From positions 1 through 17,701 of the forward strand of contig CALJKN010000018.1 in NCBI GenBank assembly GCA_937973585.1: DNA of 17,701 bases, written 5' to 3'. The position numbers were made by a program, and so were the translations under genes. This document shows positions 6,370 to 12,491 of this stretch, one piece after another (position 1 is the first letter of the stretch; each line of letters starts with the position of its first letter). This stretch comes from an uncultured Helicobacteraceae bacterium. Its GTDB lineage: Bacteria; Campylobacterota; Campylobacteria; Campylobacterales; UBA6016. The notes below the pieces were generated by a model. It had not been told where the DNA came from, made no database searches, and worked only from the letters and a program-made list of their open reading frames with translations.

Positions 6370-6783
6370 ATGACGGCTACGACCGTGTCCGGCAACGGAT
6401 ATACGGGCGGTATCCACGATGTCACAGGCTCTTTGGGTTCTTCTTTGAGAGGGTATATAACCCAAGATCTGAGTAGATACTATACCGTAGGTTCTACGCC
6501 GATAGCTAATATGCCACAAAAAGTCAGAGCGGCATTCGATGAAGCCGTAAAATCAATAGATTCATCGGATCTATCGCGCATAACCGCTCTGATATTGCCT
6601 CAAAACGTTCAAAACAAGGTTTACGGAGGATACGGACAGACAATCGATTACGGGTATATAAAAACCAAAATCGAATCGGCTCTAAACTCTGAATCACCGG
6701 CCAAAACATCGGACGACTCTAAAAAGGCGTATTCGCTGTTTTGGGAGGCTTTTCAAAAAAGCTACTCTCAGGATAACGGATAA
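6370..6783 (+). CDS. Hypothetical protein coupled to the AraC-family gene
   Basis: A 137-residue protein I do not recognise. It has no signal peptide or membrane segment. The N-terminus is Gly/Ser/Thr-rich (TGGIHDVTGSLGSSLRGYIT). The middle contains TPIANMPQKVRAAFDEAVKS, likely a helix, and a Tyr/Gly-rich loop (YGGYGQTIDYGYIK). The C-terminal ~30 residues are charged and probably helical (KKAYSLFWEAFQKSYS). The ATG follows the regulator's stop by three bases, with AAGGA within the regulator's last codons, so it is translationally coupled. A strong terminator follows at 6796, making these two genes a closed unit. The coupling suggests a shared job or shared control. Confidence 0.75.
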   Translation: MTATTVSGNGYTGGIHDVTGSLGSSLRGYITQDLSRYYTVGSTPIANMPQKVRAAFDEAVKSIDSSDLSRITALILPQNVQNKVYGGYGQTIDYGYIKTKIESALNSESPAKTSDDSKKAYSLFWEAFQKSYSQDNG

Positions 6784-6795
6784 AAATCTCTATCC

Positions 6796-6822
6796 GTCGG
6801 AGGTCTCCCCTCCGGCATTTTT
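6796..6822 (+). terminator. Intrinsic terminator of the AraC-family operon
   Basis: GTCGGAGG (6796-6803) pairs with CCTCCGGC (6809-6816) over eight positions with one T-G wobble and a TCTCC loop, followed by ATTTTT. It begins 13 bases after the stop of the upstream gene. Confidence 0.85.
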
Positions 6823-6893
6823 CCTCAATTAAAAAAATCTCTTCAGTAAAAAAATCAAACTTTTTAGGCTAACCATAGCGGTCGTTTTAATCA

Positions 6894-6924
6894 TAAAATT
6901 TTACCGTACCAAAAATACGGAGGA
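6894..6924 (+). promoter_or_regulatory. Candidate -10 box and leader hairpin of the beta-propeller gene
   Basis: TAAAAT (6894-6899) is a plausible -10 box. A 5-bp inverted repeat CCGTA / TACGG around CCAAAAA follows directly and runs into the GGAGG ribosome binding site, so the hairpin could cover part of it. The hairpin is small and may have no role. Confidence 0.35.
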
Positions 6925-6929
6925 AAAAA

Positions 6930-7787
6930 ATGACAAAAACAGTTTTAGGTGTATGTGTTGCGGCGGCTATGGCTCTGGCCTCAAATATTGAGATTACCGG
7001 ATTCGATTATCCTGAGAGCGTCCTTGTGGACGGCAACAGGGTAGCCGTCTCAAATGTTGGAAAACAACCGCTTCCAATGGAAAAAGACGGCGATGGCTAC
7101 ATATCGCTACTAAATACCGACGGAAAAATACTAGAAAAAGAGTTTGTAAAAGGGCTACATTCACCAAAAGGGATGGCGTTTGTCAGACATGGACTTGGTG
7201 GAACGCTATATGTAGCCGATGTGAACGAGATAAAAGGGTTTAACTCAAACTCCAAAAAAGAGGTTTTCTCGCTGGCGATTGAGGGGGCAATGTTTTTAAA
7301 TGACATTGCAAAAAAAGATGATAAAACACTATATGTAAGCGGTAGCGATAGCGGAAAAATATATGAGGTAGACGTGGCTTCAAAAAAATACAAAGTCGTA
7401 GCACAGCTCCCTGCCGCAAACGGATTGTTGTATGACGGAAAAAAACTATATGCGGTGAGCCTCGGAAAATCTGCCGAAAATATGTTCGGCGGCGGCGGTG
7501 GACTTTTTGAGGTTGATACGGTTTCCGGTAACGTGACAAAACTGGCAAAAGCGGAGGGGATGTTGGACGGACTACAAAAATTCGGTGATACCCTGTATTT
7601 TTCAGATTGGGTCAAAATGGGCAAAGAGGGTGTAATCAGGACGTACAACTTAAAAACAAAAGAGGAGGGGGTGCTAGCTATAGACAAGATAGCGGGGCCG
7701 GCCGATTTTTGGATAGATAAAAAGGGGAGATTTTGGGTTCCGAATATGTTGGAGGGCAAAGTCTCAGTCATCGAGGCAAAACAGTGA
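6930..7787 (+). CDS. Exported SMP-30/NHL-type beta-propeller protein
   Basis: A 285-residue protein with a signal peptide (MTKTVLGVCVAAAMALAS, cleavage likely near residue 18), so it acts in the periplasm. The rest is a run of propeller blades with the phrases SPKGMAFV, GTLYVADVN, KTLYVSGSDSGKIYEVD, ANGLLYDGKKLYAVS, GLQKFGDTLYFSDW and GPADFWIDKKGRFWVPN. These are the usual repeats of SMP-30/gluconolactonase-like and NHL proteins. Asn and Asp residues (FLND, LDGL) lie where metal ligands occur in that family, but enzymatic activity cannot be claimed. A GGAGG ribosome binding site precedes the ATG. Its stop codon overlaps the start of a methyltransferase gene. A GGGGG run near 7491 makes one loop Gly-rich. 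Confidence 0.8.
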   Translation: MTKTVLGVCVAAAMALASNIEITGFDYPESVLVDGNRVAVSNVGKQPLPMEKDGDGYISLLNTDGKILEKEFVKGLHSPKGMAFVRHGLGGTLYVADVNEIKGFNSNSKKEVFSLAIEGAMFLNDIAKKDDKTLYVSGSDSGKIYEVDVASKKYKVVAQLPAANGLLYDGKKLYAVSLGKSAENMFGGGGGLFEVDTVSGNVTKLAKAEGMLDGLQKFGDTLYFSDWVKMGKEGVIRTYNLKTKEEGVLAIDKIAGPADFWIDKKGRFWVPNMLEGKVSVIEAKQ

Positions 7788-8386
7788 TTGTTGATTATCT
7801 GTCGGCAAAGCTATTTTCAAAACTCCGCTCCGTCGGTTTTTATAGGGAGGCGCACACAGAGGCGCTCTCCTATGTGCCGGATGGAGCCGGTCTTTTTTTG
7901 GATGTCGGATGTGCATCGGGGATGATTAGTGTTGAGGCGGCAAAAAAAGGGTATAGAGTCATCGGGATAGATAAGAATCAACTCTCTATAGAGGCTGCAA
8001 AAAAATATGCCGAATTATGCGGCGTGAATGCTGATTTCAAAGCGATAGAGCTGTCAAAACTGGATTTTAAAGCCGATGTTGTGTGCGCCTCATCGCTTTT
8101 GGCGGTAATGCCCGATAGGGTTGCCGGACTCAAAGCACTTTTCGGTGCTGTCAAAAAGGGCGGTTATTTGGTGGTTATAGAGCCGACCGGTGCAATGACG
8201 GTCAAAAATGGACGAAGCTATGCAAAGAGGCATAATTTAAAACAGAGACAATGGCTGTGTATGTGGGCATTTGCCAGACAAAACAATATAGTTGATTCAT
8301 CTATATACGAGCTTCTGGGTGCCGAGAAAATTGATTGTGATTTTGTTTTAGACGGAATGCTTGGAGTGTGGATAATTAAAAAGTAG
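7784..8386 (+). CDS. Class I SAM-dependent methyltransferase
   Basis: About 200 residues. Motif I is LFLDVGCASGMISVEAAKKG, followed by VIGIDKN with the acidic residue that binds the SAM ribose. Then come an ADVVCASSLLAVMPD strand (motif IV region) and a KKGGYLVVIEP strand typical of the fold. The substrate is unknown; the C-terminal part has no hallmark of a named subgroup. The best start is GTG at 7784, overlapping the upstream stop as GTGA with GAGG seven bases before it. The frame stays open further upstream to a TTG at 7733, but that lies inside the propeller gene and has no reason to be used. The tight overlap means the two proteins are made together. It converges with rplS. Confidence 0.85.
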   Translation: MIVDYLSAKLFSKLRSVGFYREAHTEALSYVPDGAGLFLDVGCASGMISVEAAKKGYRVIGIDKNQLSIEAAKKYAELCGVNADFKAIELSKLDFKADVVCASSLLAVMPDRVAGLKALFGAVKKGGYLVVIEPTGAMTVKNGRSYAKRHNLKQRQWLCMWAFARQNNIVDSSIYELLGAEKIDCDFVLDGMLGVWIIKK

Positions 8387-8399
8387 TGTTCGGTAAAAC

Positions 8400-8421
8400 C
8401 TAAGAGGGATTAACCTCTTAG
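8400..8421 (-). terminator. Terminator of the ffh-rplS operon, overlapping the rplS stop
   Basis: CTAAGAGG and CCTCTTAG pair perfectly over 8 bp around a GATTAA loop. On the minus strand the hairpin contains the last rplS codons and is followed by GTTTTACC. It lies between two convergent genes and may also stop methyltransferase transcripts. Confidence 0.65.
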
Positions 8422-8766
8422 CTCTTCGATTCTTGCAGATTTGCCTCTTCTATCTCTTAGGAAATATAGTTTTGCTCTTCTTACTTTACCTCTTCTAACA
8501 ACGGCAATGCTGTCGATGCTGTCTGAGTATATAGGGAAAATTCTCTCAACACCTATGTTGTTAGCACCCATTTTTCTAACGGTAAAAGTTTTGCCTGCGC
8601 CTTCGCCTCTAACAGCTATACAAACGCCTTCAAAATTTTGGATTCTCGTTTTGTCGCCCTCTTTGATTTTAGCGGCAACTTTTACGCTATCGCCTGCTCT
8701 GAACTCAGGGATAGATTTGGAGGCGATTTGAGCTTGTTCAAAACTCTCGATAAATTTGTTTTTCAT
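8410..8766 (-). CDS. rplS: Ribosomal protein bL19
   Basis: 118 residues, full length for bL19, a 50S protein at the subunit interface. The family phrases FRAGDSVKV, KTRIQNFEGVCIAVRGEG, GVERIFPIYSDSI and GKVRRAKLYFLRDRRGKSAR are all present. The ATG overlaps the trmD stop by four bases (ATGA), so the two are coupled. It is the last gene of the ffh operon. The hairpin that ends the operon includes its final codons. Confidence 0.98.
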   Translation of the reverse strand: MKNKFIESFEQAQIASKSIPEFRAGDSVKVAAKIKEGDKTRIQNFEGVCIAVRGEGAGKTFTVRKMGANNIGVERIFPIYSDSIDSIAVVRRGKVRRAKLYFLRDRRGKSARIEELRG

Positions 8767-9461
8767 GGCTTCGTCCTTGATAAAAACTTTTTGTAAAGAT
8801 CTGGTCTAAAGTATTTTGTCTTAATTTTTGACACGGCTTTTTTAAAATCCGAAATTTTACCGTGATTTCCCTTTAAAAGAATTGAAGGAGTCCCTATATT
8901 TTCGTAAACCGTAGGTTTTGAAAAAGTCGGAGCCTCCAATAATCCATCCTCGAAACTTTCAGCCTCAAAAGATTCTGATTTACCCAAAACACCGGGGATA
9001 AATCTAGCGGTCGAATCGGCGATAATGAGCGATGCCAATTCGCCCCCTGTAAGGACAAAATCGCCTACGCTAAATACCTCGTCGGCAAACTCTTCGATTA
9101 CCCTCTCATCAATCCCTTCGTATCTACCCGATACCAAAACGACACTCTCTTTTTTGGAGAGTCTTTTTGCGTCGTTTGAGTTAAACGGTTTGCCGACAGG
9201 CGTTACAAATATGATATGCGCATTTTTGTTTTTTGATTTCGCAAACCGTAATAAATCAAAAAGCGGTTGAGGGGTAAAGACAAGCCCCGCACCGCCGCCT
9301 GCCGCATAGTCGTCGGTCTTTTTGTGAAGATCCGTCGTATACTCTCTGGGATTTAGATAATCGACTGTTATCAGAGACGAGTCTACCGCCCTTTTTAGGA
9401 TTGAAGCATCAAAATAAAACGATACGAGCTGAGGAAAAATGGTCACAAAACTAAAATTCAT
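8763..9461 (-). CDS. trmD: tRNA (guanine37-N1)-methyltransferase TrmD
   Basis: 232 residues, the usual TrmD length. It methylates G37 next to the anticodon of tRNAs reading CNN and GGG-type codons with SAM, preventing frameshifts. The SPOUT trefoil-knot region is clear: VSGRYEGIDERVIEEFADEV, then FSVGDFVLTGGELA with the catalytic Asp region, and the N-terminal FPQLVSF and DDYAAGGGAGLVF phrases. The start codon overlaps the last base of the rimM stop, and the end overlaps rplS. Confidence 0.98.
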   Translation of the reverse strand: MNFSFVTIFPQLVSFYFDASILKRAVDSSLITVDYLNPREYTTDLHKKTDDYAAGGGAGLVFTPQPLFDLLRFAKSKNKNAHIIFVTPVGKPFNSNDAKRLSKKESVVLVSGRYEGIDERVIEEFADEVFSVGDFVLTGGELASLIIADSTARFIPGVLGKSESFEAESFEDGLLEAPTFSKPTVYENIGTPSILLKGNHGKISDFKKAVSKIKTKYFRPDLYKKFLSRTKP

Positions 9462-10006
9462 TAGCTTGCGTCCAGTATATCCTTGGCAAATTCGGCATAA
9501 ATCTTTCTCTCTTCAAGGGAGATTTTTTTTACGAATCTATCTTGATACGGGAGTAAAAAAGCTTTTGCCGAGCCGTTTTTTACCAGCTCCTCATCTGTTT
9601 TGATGTTAAAATAATCTGTTTTGGCGAACTGCTCTATCTGCTCCACGACACCCAAAAGCAATTCCCCCTCATAGACCGGAAGTCCGATGATGTCAAACCA
9701 AAAAAACTCCCCTTCTTTTAGTTTGCAATCACTTTTTGTCCTCTCCATAGTGGTATACAACATGAGATTTGTCAGTTCTGCCGCTTTTTCTGGGGTGTCG
9801 TAGCCTTTGAATTTGACGGTGTTATTTGATTTATCAAACAACAAAACCGTTAACTCTTGGAGTCCCGTACTAAAAGTAGATTCTTTTTTGAACTGTTCCG
9901 GAAAGTCGGTTTGCAGATGGAGCTTCAGCCGTCCCTCTATCCCGAACGGCTTGCCGATTTTTGCGACGGGGATTAGTCCGTCGTCTATTTGTTGTTTTGC
10001 TATCAT
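9461..10006 (-). CDS. rimM: Ribosome maturation factor RimM
   Basis: 181 residues. It helps assemble the head of the 30S subunit and binds uS19. The N-terminal barrel shows VAKIGKPFGIEGRLKLH, and the C-terminal PRC-barrel shows the family's FFWFDIIGLPVY and LLPYQDRFVKKI strings. The ATG at 10006 overlaps the last base of the khpA stop, and its own stop overlaps the trmD start. Confidence 0.97.
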   Translation of the reverse strand: MIAKQQIDDGLIPVAKIGKPFGIEGRLKLHLQTDFPEQFKKESTFSTGLQELTVLLFDKSNNTVKFKGYDTPEKAAELTNLMLYTTMERTKSDCKLKEGEFFWFDIIGLPVYEGELLLGVVEQIEQFAKTDYFNIKTDEELVKNGSAKAFLLPYQDRFVKKISLEERKIYAEFAKDILDAS

Positions 10007-10248
10007 TATCTATTGGGTTTTACGGATATTTTATAAGATATATTGTCTTTTGCTTTACACCCTGAGATAAGAGTTTTGAGGGCATTTATCATCTTCCCCT
10101 CTTTCCCTATTATCTTTCCGGCATCTGTTTGGTTAGCATAGATAATAATTTCGCAAAGCCCCTGATCGATATCTACTTTTTCTACCCTGATCTCATCCGG
10201 ATATGTAGATAGTAGAGCGGCGAACCGTCCTACGAATTTCTCGACCAA
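10006..10248 (-). CDS. khpA: KH-domain RNA-binding protein KhpA
   Basis: 80 residues forming one KH domain of the YlqC/KhpA type. The core reads ADAGKIIGKEGKMINALKTL as DAGKIIGKEGKMINALK, the GxxG RNA-binding loop (GKEG) of the fold. It sits between rpsP and rimM, its standard place. The start is a TTG at 10248, with AAAGG inside the last codons of rpsP as ribosome binding site. It is three bases from the rpsP stop, so translation is coupled. In other bacteria KhpA binds many RNAs, often with KhpB. Confidence 0.93.
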   Translation of the reverse strand: MVEKFVGRFAALLSTYPDEIRVEKVDIDQGLCEIIIYANQTDAGKIIGKEGKMINALKTLISGCKAKDNISYKISVKPNR

Positions 10249-10251
10249 AAA

Positions 10252-10482
10252 TTAGCCTTTTGTGATATGAGCTACTTTGTCGCTCATTTTAGCGCCGACA
10301 CTTTTCCAGTAGCTTAGTCTCTCGGCATCAAATTTGATTGCCGCAGGTTCTACCATCGGATTGTAATAACCGATTGATTCGATCCAACCGCCGTCTCTTT
10401 TTTTTCTGCTATCTGTAACTACGATTCTGTAGAAAGGTTTTTTTGTTCTTCCCATTCTAGTAAGTCTAACAACTGTTGCCAT
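10252..10482 (-). CDS. rpsP: Ribosomal protein bS16
   Basis: 76 residues, correct for bS16 of the 30S subunit. It begins MATVVRLTRMGRTKKPFYRI and carries DGGWIESIGYYNP. A longer frame reaches back to 10554, but the ATG at 10482 has AGGAG in GGAGAAATTTAATG and gives the family's conserved N-terminus, so it is the real start. The 72-bp gap to ffh holds a nested hairpin. Confidence 0.98.
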   Translation of the reverse strand: MATVVRLTRMGRTKKPFYRIVVTDSRKKRDGGWIESIGYYNPMVEPAAIKFDAERLSYWKSVGAKMSDKVAHITKG

Positions 10483-10507
10483 TAAATTTCTCCTAATTTT
10501 TATAATT

Positions 10508-10556
10508 AAATGCCAAAAAATAGGCTCTTGAAATAAAAGCCCATTTGTAGGCATTT
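10508..10556 (-). terminator. Nested hairpin between ffh and rpsP, terminator-like
   Basis: On the minus strand an inner stem GGCTTTT / AAGAGCC (10541-10535 with 10529-10523, one G-T wobble, 5-nt loop) is followed by TATTTTTT, as in an intrinsic terminator. An outer perfect 7-bp pair, AAATGCC (10556-10550) and GGCATTT (10514-10508), encloses the whole, including the T run. It starts at the ffh stop codon. It may partly stop ffh transcripts, with rpsP also served by its own promoter (TATAA-like sequence near 10500). Confidence 0.6.
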
Positions 10557-11895
10557 ACCGCATGCCGTTTAGTTTTTGCTGCCCAAGTAAGTTCATAAAA
10601 TCTTTCATACCGCTTTTTGATGAGAATTTTTTTGCCATTTTTGCAGCAGATTCAAACTGGTTGAATATTCTGTTTACTTCGTTTTGGTTCATCCCGCATC
10701 CGGCGGCGATTCTCCGCTTTCTGGTGTTGTTTAGTAGCTCAGGATTTTCCCTCTCTTTTGGGGTCATAGAGTTTACTAGGGCTTTGATTTTTTTTATTTC
10801 CGATGAGTTGTCCAGATCTATATCTTTCATCTGATTAGCCATGGAGCCCATACCCGGTATCATCCCCATTATGTTTTTGAGGCTTCCCAGTTTTTTGATG
10901 CTCTCAACCTGCTCCAAAAAGTCGTTAAAATTGAACTGACCTTTTTTGATTTTTTTTGTCAGGTCTTTTGCTTTTTCCGCATCTATAACTGTCGATACTT
11001 TTTCCGCCAAAGACTCGACATCTCCGGCTCCCATTAGCCTTGAGACTATTCTGTCGGGAATAAATGCCTCTAAATCGGCAGGTTTTTCACCGATACCGAT
11101 AAATCTGAGCGGCACACCGATTTGGCTTGCGATGCCCAAAGCAACGCCGCCTTTTGAATCACCGTCGAATTTTGAGAGGATTACCCCGTCTATCCCTATC
11201 TGAGTATTAAACCCCTCGGCGCTACGTACTCCGTCTTGGCCGGAGAGTGAATCGGCTACATAGAAAGTCTCAAACGGCTCAACCGCTTTTTTGACCTCTT
11301 TTAGCTCATTCATAAGGGCTTCGTCTATTGCCAAACGACCGGCGGAGTCGATTAGTAAAACATCATAAAACTCTTTTTTTGCTTTTTCCAAAGCCCCTTT
11401 GGCGACTTTTACCGGATTTTGCTCGCCATCCTCGAAATATACGTCAACTTCGATTTGAGTTCCCAACTGTTTTAGCTGTTCTACGGCTGCCGCTCTTTGG
11501 AGGTCGCAAGCCGACATAAGGACTTTTTTATTTTTTTGTTTTAGGTGGTTTGCCAGTTTTGCGGTCGTAGTCGTTTTACCGGAACCCTGAAGCCCTGCCA
11601 TCAGTATTACGGTCGGTGATTTTGGGGCGTATACGAACCCTTGGTTTCCTGAAACGGTCAAAATCTCCAAAAGGTTTTTTTGGAGTGAATTCATAAAGTT
11701 TTGTTTGCCTATTCCGGCGTTTTTTGTCTCTATTTCAACTTTTTGGAGGAGTTCTTTTGTTACTTTGTAGTGTACGTCTGATTTGAGTAGGCTTTTTTTG
11801 AGCTCATCAATAGCTTTTTTGAGCGACTTTTCATCGTCTGAAAATCTGATTTTGTTGATTGCGCCTCTAAAAGATTCGGTCAGGGTTCCAAACAA
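10555..11895 (-). CDS. ffh: Signal recognition particle protein Ffh
   Basis: 446 residues, full length. It binds 4.5S RNA and signal sequences and delivers ribosomes to FtsY at the inner membrane. The N domain is followed by the G domain with P-loop GLQGSGKTTTTAKLA, DLQRAAAVEQL, IDSAGRLAIDEALMNEL (usually DTAGR) and SKFDGDSKGG. The Met-rich M domain has IMGMIPGMGSMANQMK and RKRRIAAGCG. The start is TTG at 11895 with GGAGAG about eight bases upstream. It heads the operon; the 4.5S RNA gene is not in the window. Confidence 0.98.
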   Translation of the reverse strand: MFGTLTESFRGAINKIRFSDDEKSLKKAIDELKKSLLKSDVHYKVTKELLQKVEIETKNAGIGKQNFMNSLQKNLLEILTVSGNQGFVYAPKSPTVILMAGLQGSGKTTTTAKLANHLKQKNKKVLMSACDLQRAAAVEQLKQLGTQIEVDVYFEDGEQNPVKVAKGALEKAKKEFYDVLLIDSAGRLAIDEALMNELKEVKKAVEPFETFYVADSLSGQDGVRSAEGFNTQIGIDGVILSKFDGDSKGGVALGIASQIGVPLRFIGIGEKPADLEAFIPDRIVSRLMGAGDVESLAEKVSTVIDAEKAKDLTKKIKKGQFNFNDFLEQVESIKKLGSLKNIMGMIPGMGSMANQMKDIDLDNSSEIKKIKALVNSMTPKERENPELLNNTRKRRIAAGCGMNQNEVNRIFNQFESAAKMAKKFSSKSGMKDFMNLLGQQKLNGMR

Positions 11896-11922
11896 AGTAT
11901 TTTCTCTCCGTGTGTTTATAGC

Positions 11923-12041
11923 TTATAGAACTCTCTGAAAAACATATATTTTCTTAGAGCAACTAGTTGCGAGAGCCGTCTGCTGAAGACCTCATTTTTG
12001 GCTTTGCCTAAAATGTGAGAAATAATCAGATGGTTCTATAA
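11923..12041. repeat. 119-bp element with matching inverted ends, MITE-like or structured leader RNA
   Basis: The ends are TTATAGAAC (11923-11931) and GTTCTATAA (12033-12041), a perfect 9-bp inverted repeat. Counting inward, 14 of 16 positions match (TCTGA pairs with TCAGA after a 2-base mismatch). Inside are a palindrome GCAACTAGTTGC (11960-11971 region), a small stem GTCT-GCTGA-AGAC and a longer stem CATTTTTGGC-TTT-GCCTAAAATG. The whole folds as a closed multibranch. It is flanked by TA on both sides, compatible with a TA target duplication. On the minus strand it would form the leader of ffh, ending about 28 bp before the start codon. No known riboswitch or SRP RNA motif is visible. A small non-autonomous transposon and a structured RNA are both open. 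Confidence 0.55.
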
Positions 12042-12097
12042 AAATATTTTAAGGGTGAAATTTTAGTTAAACGTAGCTTAAATGCTGTTTTATACGG

Positions 12098-12400
12098 CTA
12101 TTGCCCTGTTATATAATCTTTTATCCCCTCCGCATATTTACTAGGGACAAACTCGGTTAGTTCATATTTTGCAACGGAATGGATAAAAAACGGGTCTTTT
12201 GAGATAAATTCGTTTGCCTCTTCCTTTGAGTTGAATCTTCCTACTATCACTCCGCCGATTCTAGGATTTTGACCGCCCGACATCATCAGTATTCCGTTTT
12301 TATACCCCTCGGCCAGAAATTCTCTATGAGCCTCCAGATGCCTCTCAACTTCCTCTATCGGTTTCTCGTATGTTACTAATATCACAAATATATTTTTCAT
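12098..12400 (-). CDS. YciI-like protein
   Basis: 100 residues of the small YciI/EthD-like ferredoxin fold. Visible are FVILVTYEKPIEEVERHLEA, with the conserved region that carries the His (HLEAHREFL), a Gly-rich turn MMSGGQNPRIGGVIVG, and FISKDPFFIHSVAKYEL near the end, the family's (D)PF motif. The biochemical role is not established for most members. It lies downstream of the sulfite reductase gene behind a strong hairpin. The AGAAGGAAAAAAG stretch before the ATG is a clear ribosome binding site. It may be transcribed with or separately from the sulfur operon. Confidence 0.85.
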   Translation of the reverse strand: MKNIFVILVTYEKPIEEVERHLEAHREFLAEGYKNGILMMSGGQNPRIGGVIVGRFNSKEEANEFISKDPFFIHSVAKYELTEFVPSKYAEGIKDYITGQ

Positions 12401-12453
12401 CTTTTTTCCTTCTACCGGATACTTTATCGGTAAATTGTAGTCAGAAGCTGTTT

Positions 12454-12477
12454 AAGACGGGAAATTAGCCCCGTCTT
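12454..12477. terminator. Strong hairpin after the sulfite reductase gene
   Basis: AAGACGGG (12454-12461) and CCCGTCTT (12470-12477) form a perfect 8-bp stem around an 8-nt loop, 15 bp after the sulfite reductase stop. On the minus strand it is followed by AAACAG rather than a T run; the T-rich tail (TTTTGGAGTTTTT) is on the plus-strand side. It may stabilise the 3' end of the cys transcript or weaken read-through into the YciI-like gene. Confidence 0.45.
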
Positions 12478-12491
12478 TTGGAGTTTTTGCT

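Noticed and set aside
7733..7783. Upstream TTG start for the methyltransferase
   Set aside because: It lies within the propeller gene and lacks a ribosome binding site; GTG at 7784 has GAGG at good spacing and the GTGA overlap.
10483..10554. Longer N-terminus for rpsP
   Set aside because: Residues before MATVVRL are not part of bS16, and the internal ATG has a strong ribosome binding site.
11923..12041. Element upstream of ffh as the 4.5S SRP RNA gene
   Set aside because: The conserved SRP RNA loop motifs (GGAA tetraloop with AGCA side) are not present on either strand.
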